Shown: one piece after another, positions 57,459 to 64,000 of the stretch
Numbering within the stretch: position 1 is the first letter of the stretch
Layout of the letters: every line of letters begins with the position of its first letter
Source of the DNA: Paenimyroides baculatum
Lineage (GTDB): Bacteria > Bacteroidota > Bacteroidia > Flavobacteriales > Flavobacteriaceae
Reading direction: 5' to 3'
NCBI RefSeq assembly: GCF_008629655.1
Contig: NZ_VWSG01000010.1
Coordinates: forward strand, 1 to 64,000
DNA length: 64,000 nucleotides
Made by a program: the position numbers and the translations under genes
The notes under the pieces: model-generated
Told to the model about the DNA's origin: nothing
What the model saw: only the letters and a program-made list of their open reading frames with translations
Database searches by the model: none

Positions 57459-60269
57459 ATGAAAAAATTACTATCCATACTTCCGTTTTTAATAATTCTG
57501 ATTTCTTTTGGCGGTTTTGCACAAAATATTCAACTGAAAGGAAAAGTAGTAGACGAAGCCAAAGCACCGGTAGCCGACATGACCGTTTATCTTTCCAAAG
57601 CCAAAGATTCTACGCTTATTCAGTATGCTACAACCGATATTTCAGGCTTGTTCGCTATTGATATTAAAGCTGTTGAAGAACCTTCATATCTTACTTTTTC
57701 GTACATCGGATACAAAGATAAAATCGAAAAATTCGATAAAATAAATCAATCTAAAGATTTAGGCGAGGTAGTAATGGCAACCGATTCGGATCTGCTTTCT
57801 GAAATTGTAATTGTTACCGATGCTCCTATTCGCGTAAAAAACGACACTTTGGAATTCAACGCTTCGTCGTTTAAAGTTCGTCCCGATGCCAATGTAGAAG
57901 CGTTGTTGAAAGAACTTCCGGGTGTTGAAATTGATGCCGATAAAAAAATAACCGTAAACGGCAAAGAAGTTACACAGATTCTGGTTAACGGAAAGCCTTT
58001 TTTTAATACCGACGGAACAATTGCACTGCAAAATCTTCCTGCCGATTTAATTAAAAAAGTTCAGGTAACAGACCATAAAACCAAGTCTGAAGAATTTTCG
58101 GGCAGAAAAGCAAAAAGCGATAATGCCAGCATAAACCTAACCATAGACGAAGCTAACAACAAAGGTTTAATGGCAAAATTGAGTGCGGGAATTGGTAGCA
58201 TTATAGACGGATCGAACCGATACGAAAGCAGCGGATTGATTAATTATTTTCAGGGAAACCGAAAAATTTCGGTTTTAGCATCGTCTAACAACATCAATTC
58301 CGAAGGTTTTTCGATGGATGAACTTTTTGACAATATGGGAGGTGGTCGAAGTCAGTTTTTAACCTTTGGTGGTCGTTCAGGTGGTCCGGGCGGTTTTGGT
58401 AGCGGCACTGGAATTACACGTACCAATATGGCTGGTTTAAACTATTCTGATCAGTTTTTTAAAGGTTTTGAAACCAACGCAAGTTATTATTTTAAAGATA
58501 CGCAGAACAAAAACAACAACCGTTCACGTGTTATAAACTTGTTGCCAGATGGTGATTTTATTACAGAATCGGAATCGCAGCGTTTAAATAATAACATTAA
58601 TCACAATGCCGATGTTCGGTTAGAATATAAAATAAATCCGACTACCCAATTGTTTGTGAATCCGCAAATAACGGCAAACAACAATGAGTTCAGTACTAAA
58701 AGTGCATCAAAATCGATGGATGCAGATGGAAATCTATTCAACGAAAATACCGAAAAATCTTTCTCTACATCTGAAAGTTTGACATTCAGAAACTCGATCG
58801 AATTCAACAAAAAACTAAACGATAAAGGCAAAAATTTCAGTTTGGAATTCAGTAATAACAATTCAAAAACAACAGGTTTGGGTAATACCAATTCGGCTAC
58901 TTTGTTTTATCAGGGCGATCAGCCAAACGATATCCGTAATCAGGAAGAAAGATCAAACAGCACCGAAGATAGCTACACCGCAACCGCAGAATATTCGCAA
59001 CCAATCAGCGAAAAAGCGTTTATTGATTTGGGATATACTTTTGATTACAACAACCAAACCGATAACCTGAATACCTTTAATTTTAACGAAGACAGCAGCA
59101 GTTTTATTGATTTTAACGATCGATTATCAAACCAAACGCATACAAACGTTATTACAAATACGCCTTATGTTGGTTTAAATTACAACACCGAAAAAGTAGA
59201 ATGGTTTGTAAATTCTGGGGTGAATATCGCTAATTTTAATGCATCGGCTTTTTACATGAGCAACGATTATTCGGTCGATAGAAAATTCGTTTCGCCTTAC
59301 ATCCGCAGTAATTTCAGATATAAGCTCGATAAAAACAAAAACTTCAACATTAGCTACAATTACAACGTAAATAACCCGAATGCTACGCAAATTCTACCTT
59401 ATGAGCGTTTAAACGATCCGTTACAAACATATATCGGAAATCGCGATTTAGATCAGGCAAGATACCACTCGTTACGTTTAGGATTTAGAAATTACAACTT
59501 TCAACTGCGTTCTGGCTGGAGTATTTTTGCCAACGCAAGTTTTTACGATTCGCAAATTGTTTCTTCTACCCTATTCGATGAAAACCGTAAACGAACCACT
59601 ACTTACGAAAATGTATCGGGTGCGTTTAATACCGGTTTGTTTTTTCATTGGAGCAAATCGTATAAATTTGATGCACATACCATTCGATACGGAGCTGGAG
59701 CCAACATTAACTACAACAAACAAAAAGGTTTTGCAAATGGCGTTTTATATGATGCCGATGAATTAAGTTTCTCTCCAAACATCTACGGATCTTGGGATTA
59801 TGGCGAACTTTTTACCATAGCACCGTCATACAACGTGTCGTTTAACAATACCAAATACAGTAATTTTCAATTGTCGGAAACTAGTTTTGTAAGGCATAAT
59901 CTTATGTTGCAAACAACCACTTACTGGCCAGAAAATTTCACTTGGGGTAACGATTTTGGTTACACGTACAACTCTAACATCGCACCTGGTTTTCAAAGAG
60001 ACTTCTTTTTGTGGAATACCGCAGTTTCGTACGCATTCTTAAACAAAGCGTTAACGGCGAAAGTAAAAGTGTACGATTTATTGAATCAAAACATAGGAAC
60101 TTCAAGAACAATCAGCCCAACAGCGATTATCGATCAGCAAAACACCGTTTTAGAGCGTTATGTAATGTTCTCGGTAACATGGAAATTCAATAAATTCGGA
60201 AACACTTCAAACACCAGAAACCGTGGTGGCGGACGCATGATGATGCCTGGTAGAATGAGAGATTTATAG
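57459..60269 (+). CDS. Outer-membrane beta-barrel protein with carboxypeptidase-D-like domain, paralogue 1
   Basis: TonB-receptor-like protein of 936 residues. Signal peptide (cleavage near GFAQ), carboxypeptidase-D-like domain (IQLKGKVVDEAKAPVADMTVYLS), plug-like segment (NDTLEFNASSFKVRPDANVEALLKELPGVEID, then VNGKEVTQILVNGKPFF) and a C-terminal barrel of the OMP_b-brl_3 type ending in a basic RNRGGGRMMMPGRMRDL. Substrate unknown. The -7-like element ends only 4 bases before the ATG, so a leaderless transcript is possible. Confidence 0.88.
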   Translation: MKKLLSILPFLIILISFGGFAQNIQLKGKVVDEAKAPVADMTVYLSKAKDSTLIQYATTDISGLFAIDIKAVEEPSYLTFSYIGYKDKIEKFDKINQSKDLGEVVMATDSDLLSEIVIVTDAPIRVKNDTLEFNASSFKVRPDANVEALLKELPGVEIDADKKITVNGKEVTQILVNGKPFFNTDGTIALQNLPADLIKKVQVTDHKTKSEEFSGRKAKSDNASINLTIDEANNKGLMAKLSAGIGSIIDGSNRYESSGLINYFQGNRKISVLASSNNINSEGFSMDELFDNMGGGRSQFLTFGGRSGGPGGFGSGTGITRTNMAGLNYSDQFFKGFETNASYYFKDTQNKNNNRSRVINLLPDGDFITESESQRLNNNINHNADVRLEYKINPTTQLFVNPQITANNNEFSTKSASKSMDADGNLFNENTEKSFSTSESLTFRNSIEFNKKLNDKGKNFSLEFSNNNSKTTGLGNTNSATLFYQGDQPNDIRNQEERSNSTEDSYTATAEYSQPISEKAFIDLGYTFDYNNQTDNLNTFNFNEDSSSFIDFNDRLSNQTHTNVITNTPYVGLNYNTEKVEWFVNSGVNIANFNASAFYMSNDYSVDRKFVSPYIRSNFRYKLDKNKNFNISYNYNVNNPNATQILPYERLNDPLQTYIGNRDLDQARYHSLRLGFRNYNFQLRSGWSIFANASFYDSQIVSSTLFDENRKRTTTYENVSGAFNTGLFFHWSKSYKFDAHTIRYGAGANINYNKQKGFANGVLYDADELSFSPNIYGSWDYGELFTIAPSYNVSFNNTKYSNFQLSETSFVRHNLMLQTTTYWPENFTWGNDFGYTYNSNIAPGFQRDFFLWNTAVSYAFLNKALTAKVKVYDLLNQNIGTSRTISPTAIIDQQNTVLERYVMFSVTWKFNKFGNTSNTRNRGGGRMMMPGRMRDL

Positions 60270-60293
60270 AATCATCTTATTTAAAATATGTTA

Positions 60294-60328
60294 AAAGCGG
60301 GTGAAATATTATTCCGCGCTTTTTTTTT
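60294..60328 (+). terminator. Terminator between the two barrel paralogues
   Basis: An imperfect stem (AAAGCG near 60294 with CGCGCTTT near 60316) is followed by nine T, so the paralogues are probably separate transcripts. Confidence 0.7.
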
Positions 60329-60378
60329 GTATACTTTTTTTAACACTTTTGCGTTAACTAAAAACTAATTTAACATTT

Positions 60379-63153
60379 ATGAAAAATCTACTGCTTATTT
60401 GCACGTTCTTGTGTGCTAATTTTATTTTTGCGCAAAAGATAGAATTAAAAGGAAAAGTTGTTGATACGGATAAAAAACCCATAGAAGCTGCAACAATTTA
60501 TCTTTCCTCGAAAAAAGATTCCACTTTAATTGATTACACGATTACCGATGTAAAAGGAATGTTTTCGATGCCGATTAAAAAAATCGAAGAACCAACTTTT
60601 ATGACGATTTCTTATCTTGGTTTCGAAGATTTTTCGCAACAATTTGAAAACATTAAAGAAAGTATCGATTTCAGCACCATTTCTTTAAAGCCAGGAAGCG
60701 ATGTTTTAGATGAATTGGTAATTACTACCGATGCAGCGCCTATCCGTATTAAAAAAGACACGTTAGAATTTAATGCAGCATCATTCAAGGTGCGACCAGA
60801 TGCTACCGTTAAAGAACTTTTAGAGCAATTACCAGGGGTTGAAGTTGATGAAGCCGGAAAAATTAAAGTTAACGGTAAAGAAGTAAACAACGTTTTGGTG
60901 AACGGAAAACCGTTTTTTGGTACCGATGGAAAAGTAGCTATTGAAAATTTACCGAAAGATATCATCAATAAAGTTCAGATTACAGATACCAAATCAAAAG
61001 AAGAAAAAATAACTGGTTCAAAGGCTACAAGAGATTCTAAAACCATAAATCTTACCATAGACGAAGACAAAAACAAAGGTCTTTTCGGGCGGTTCATAGC
61101 CGGCTACGGAACAGATGACCGATATGAATCATCGCTTTTGTTCAACTATTTTAAGGGCGATTTTAAAATAAGTGTTTTAGGAGCGTCTAACAACATCAAC
61201 TCTACCGGATTTTCTACCAATGAAATCATGGACAACATGTCGGGCGGCAGAAACAGTTATTCTTCTTGGAGTGACGATGGCTCTTTCTCTATAAATGGAT
61301 TGGATTTTGGTGGCGGTAAAGGAATTTATCAAACCGATATGGTCGGGGTAAATTACAGCGACAATTGGGGCAAAAAGAATAAAGTGAGCATGAACTACCT
61401 TTATAACGAAGTAGAAAACACCAATAGAAATAAATCGCGAATTGAAAATCTGTTACCTGAAAATAAGTTTGTTACTGAATCTGAATCAGACTTAAAATCA
61501 AAATCGGCAAATCATACGTTCAATTACGAAATTGAAATGGAATTAGATTCGCTAACTACACTTTCTTTTGTTCCAAACTTAAAAAGAGGAATCAGTACCA
61601 ATAGAACCAACAGTTCAAGCCAAACTAAAAATGAATTTGGTGAAGATCTAAATAAATCAAACAGTTCGGATTTTTTAAATGTGGATACGTTCAATTTTCA
61701 AAACGAATTTTTAATTGCACGCAGATTTAAAAGAAAAGGCAGAAGCATCAGTCTAGGTTTTGAGAATAGAAATTCTAGAAATGAAACCAACCAATTGAAA
61801 AATTCAGCAGCTTATTTCTTTCAGTCAGCAACACCAGACGATATCCGAAACCAACAAATTCAATCGATCAGCCATACCGATGAATATACTTTAAACGCTA
61901 CTTACCGCGAACCAATTAACAATTCGCAATCTTTAATATTCAGATATTCATCTATTTGGACAAACGAATTTCAAGGCAGAGGAACATTTGATTTTAACAG
62001 CGTAAGCAACAATTACACAAACTATAATAATTTACTGTCGTACTCCAATAATTTAAAAGGCACAAAAGTTGCACCAGGCGTGGGTTATCAGTTAAACACC
62101 GAAAAACTTTGGCTTTATGTAGGTGCTGGAACTATTTTTAATAATTACGATGTATCGTCACAATACAACAACAACAATTATTTGAATAATCGTTTTGATA
62201 TTTTACCGCAACTAAACGTAAGTACTAGTATTCAATTAGGAAAATCGAAAAGCATTTATGCCAATTATTCGTACACAGAAAACAGTCCGTATTTAAATCA
62301 GTTGTTAGAATACGAAGATTTATCTAGCCCTTTGTTTAGATCAACAGGTAACAGAGATTTACTTACAACCCAAGAACACAGCGCTTATTTAAGCTTTAGA
62401 GATTACGATTGGCAAACGCGTTCGGGTTACTATTTTTATGGTGGTGGAAGCTACAATACGCGTGCAACTGGTACTACACAATCATACGACGAAAGCTTTG
62501 TATCAACGTCAACCTACGTAAATGTTTACGACACGTACAATTATTGGGCTGGAGTTAATTACAATAAGAGTTTTAACTTGACTGATAAAAACAAATTATC
62601 TGTAAACGTAGGCTTTAATGCAAATACCGATTTAAGTAAAGGTATTTTAAACGATGTTACTTATAATGCAAATACAACAAGCTTTGGTCCAAAATTTAAT
62701 GTTACGTTAGATTTTGATAAAAAACTGACCATACAACCAAACTATCAGTACAGCTTAAGCAAAACAAATTACAAGAATTTTACGGTAGATCAGGCGAATT
62801 ATTTTACACACAAAGCAGGTTTAATGATTACATCGTACATGCCTAAAAATGTTGTTTTTGGAAGCGATATTATGTACGAATACAATTCTAACCTTTCAAG
62901 TGAATTCAGAAAAGATTTCTTGCTTTGGAATGCCAGTTTGGGATACAATTTCTTAAACGAACGCTTTTTGGCAAAGGTAAAGGTTTACGATATTTTAAAC
63001 CAAAACCAAAGTGTACGCAGAACAACTACACCAACAAGTATTTACGATACGCAGGATGTTATTTTAAAACAATATGTAATGTTTTCTTTAACTTATAAAT
63101 TGGAAAAATTTGCAGGTAAAAAGAAAAGCAACAGTTTCATGATTGAAGAATAA
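60379..63153 (+). CDS. Outer-membrane beta-barrel protein with carboxypeptidase-D-like domain, paralogue 2
   Basis: Protein of 924 residues with the same layout as the gene at 57459-60269: signal peptide, carboxypeptidase-D-like domain (IELKGKVVDTDKKPIEAATIYLS), plug (KDTLEFNAASFKVRPDATVKELLEQLPGVEVD), and barrel. The two are clearly a tandem duplication that has diverged most in the barrel, which hints at different ligands. It lacks the basic RGGG tail of paralogue 1 and ends KKKSNSFMIEE. Confidence 0.88.
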   Translation: MKNLLLICTFLCANFIFAQKIELKGKVVDTDKKPIEAATIYLSSKKDSTLIDYTITDVKGMFSMPIKKIEEPTFMTISYLGFEDFSQQFENIKESIDFSTISLKPGSDVLDELVITTDAAPIRIKKDTLEFNAASFKVRPDATVKELLEQLPGVEVDEAGKIKVNGKEVNNVLVNGKPFFGTDGKVAIENLPKDIINKVQITDTKSKEEKITGSKATRDSKTINLTIDEDKNKGLFGRFIAGYGTDDRYESSLLFNYFKGDFKISVLGASNNINSTGFSTNEIMDNMSGGRNSYSSWSDDGSFSINGLDFGGGKGIYQTDMVGVNYSDNWGKKNKVSMNYLYNEVENTNRNKSRIENLLPENKFVTESESDLKSKSANHTFNYEIEMELDSLTTLSFVPNLKRGISTNRTNSSSQTKNEFGEDLNKSNSSDFLNVDTFNFQNEFLIARRFKRKGRSISLGFENRNSRNETNQLKNSAAYFFQSATPDDIRNQQIQSISHTDEYTLNATYREPINNSQSLIFRYSSIWTNEFQGRGTFDFNSVSNNYTNYNNLLSYSNNLKGTKVAPGVGYQLNTEKLWLYVGAGTIFNNYDVSSQYNNNNYLNNRFDILPQLNVSTSIQLGKSKSIYANYSYTENSPYLNQLLEYEDLSSPLFRSTGNRDLLTTQEHSAYLSFRDYDWQTRSGYYFYGGGSYNTRATGTTQSYDESFVSTSTYVNVYDTYNYWAGVNYNKSFNLTDKNKLSVNVGFNANTDLSKGILNDVTYNANTTSFGPKFNVTLDFDKKLTIQPNYQYSLSKTNYKNFTVDQANYFTHKAGLMITSYMPKNVVFGSDIMYEYNSNLSSEFRKDFLLWNASLGYNFLNERFLAKVKVYDILNQNQSVRRTTTPTSIYDTQDVILKQYVMFSLTYKLEKFAGKKKSNSFMIEE

Positions 63154-63179
63154 AAAAACGCTCAAATGAGCGTTTTTTT
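63152..63179. terminator. Bidirectional terminator between barrel paralogue 2 and hemL
   Basis: A 13-bp stem (63152-63164 with 63167-63179) with two-base loop, overlapping the stop codons of both convergent genes and having A and T runs on each side. Confidence 0.85.
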
Positions 63180-64000
63180 TATTTAGTTACTTCGTTTATA
63201 ACTCTTATTGTTTCGTCTAAATCTTCATAAGATAAAGCATCGGTAATAAACCATGTTTCGTAGCTTGATGGCGCAATGTAAACGCCACGTTCTAACAAAT
63301 CATGAAAGAATTTTTTAAACTCGGGCGTATCTGCTTTTGATGCATCTTCGTAATTTTCAACTTGGTTCTCACAAAAGAAAATCGAAATCATAGAACCTAC
63401 TCTATTTACCGTAAACGTTTTATTGTTAGCTGTCAAAATCTTACGAATTCCATCTTCCAAATAAGCAGTTTTTTCTTCTAATCGATTAAATAATTCAGCA
63501 TCGTTATTTATTGACTGCAACATTGCCAAACCAGCTGCCATTGCCAACGGATTTCCAGACAATGTTCCTGCCTGATAAACCGGACCAACAGGCGCCAGAT
63601 AATCCATAATTTCGGTACGAGCAGCAAACGCACCAACCGGTAAACCACCGCCAATTACTTTACCAAAACAAACAATATCTGCGGTAACATTAAACAATTC
63701 TTGCGCCCCACCTTTAGCCAATCTAAAACCGGTCATTACTTCATCAAAAATTAATAGCGTTCCGTTTTCATCACAGATCGATCTTAATTCTTGAAGAAAA
63801 TTATTCACAGGCGGTACACAGCCCATATTTCCAGCAACGGGTTCAATGATTATGGCTGCAATTTCATTTTTATTCGCCTGGAATAATTCCTTTACAGAAT
63901 TTAAATCGTTGAAATTTGCCAACAAGGTGTCTTGAGCAGTTCCTTTTGTAACTCCGGGACTTGAAGGCACACCGAAAGTAGATAATCCACTACCTGCTGC
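63179..64000 (-). CDS. hemL: Glutamate-1-semialdehyde 2,1-aminomutase, C-terminal part
   Basis: PLP enzyme making 5-aminolevulinate for haem in the C5 pathway. The 273 codons seen run off the right edge; the first visible residues [17 protein letters not shown] match the family interior, so the GTG-initiated shorter frame is not a start. [14 protein letters not shown], the PLP lysine in [15 protein letters not shown] and [15 protein letters not shown] are intact. Confidence 0.95.
   Translation of the reverse strand, partial: AAGSGLSTFGVPSSPGVTKGTAQDTLLANFNDLNSVKELFQANKNEIAAIIIEPVAGNMGCVPPVNNFLQELRSICDENGTLLIFDEVMTGFRLAKGGAQELFNVTADIVCFGKVIGGGLPVGAFAARTEIMDYLAPVGPVYQAGTLSGNPLAMAAGLAMLQSINNDAELFNRLEEKTAYLEDGIRKILTANNKTFTVNRVGSMISIFFCENQVENYEDASKADTPEFKKFFHDLLERGVYIAPSSYETWFITDALSYEDLDETIRVINEVTK

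Overview
This window comes from a low-GC Bacteroidota chromosome, almost certainly family Flavobacteriaceae; the genus cannot be fixed by reading alone. The evidence is the gene families (SusC/SusD pair, T9SS sorting domains, GSCFA, DUF2851 and DUF4230 proteins, large TonB-linked barrels), promoters with the Bacteroidota -7 element TAnnTTTG (twice with a -33 TTG at 19 nt), and the near absence of Shine-Dalgarno sequences. I see no rRNA, IS element, prophage or CRISPR array.

Layout. 1-3276 is the N-terminal part of a large secreted modular protein. 3484-18213 is the core translation/transcription block, all on the minus strand and read from high to low coordinates: rpsU, a Xer-type recombinase, hpf, tRNA-Thr(TGT), tRNA-Tyr, tRNA-Thr(GGT), tuf, tRNA-Trp, secE, nusG, rplK, rplA, rplJ, rplL, rpoB, rpoC. 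18359-26017 holds an orphan secreted protein, an acyl-CoA dehydrogenase, a helix-hairpin-helix protein, a DUF2851 protein, a CBS-domain cysteine/cystathionine synthase and a putative porin. 26091-32824 is a nutrient-uptake locus (SusD, SusC) beside a T9SS-exported subtilisin. 32929-36278 has rnhB, lipB, a YqaE peptide and lysS.

36400-38811 is an accessory-looking pair: a 525-residue protein that reads as a duplicated, degenerate nucleotidyltransferase (MNT) + HEPN architecture, divergent from an XRE regulator. This is the best candidate for an undescribed system. 38912-42420 encodes three secreted or lipoproteins. 42499-47974 contains TPR, DUF4230, GSCFA and ABM-domain proteins and alaS. 48142-50312 is a MerR-LemA-TPM-TPM operon, followed by two initiator tRNAs, era and der. 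53063-53837 is a decayed alpha/beta-hydrolase. 54003-57382 is a siderophore receptor plus PepSY protein, 57459-63153 two paralogous outer-membrane barrels, and 63179-64000 the C-terminal part of hemL.

How the genes work together. The first block makes ribosomal proteins, elongation factor, RNA polymerase and a secretion subunit. Much of the rest is envelope: TonB-dependent uptake of oligomers and iron chelates, and proteins exported by the type IX secretion system. Notable non-gene signals are a strong Shine-Dalgarno at rpsU only, a dispersed flavobacterial repeat inserted in frame within alaS with a second copy just after that gene, a strong hairpin between rplL and rpoB, a long structured rpoB-rpoC spacer, and a palindrome overlapping the promoter of the siderophore receptor.
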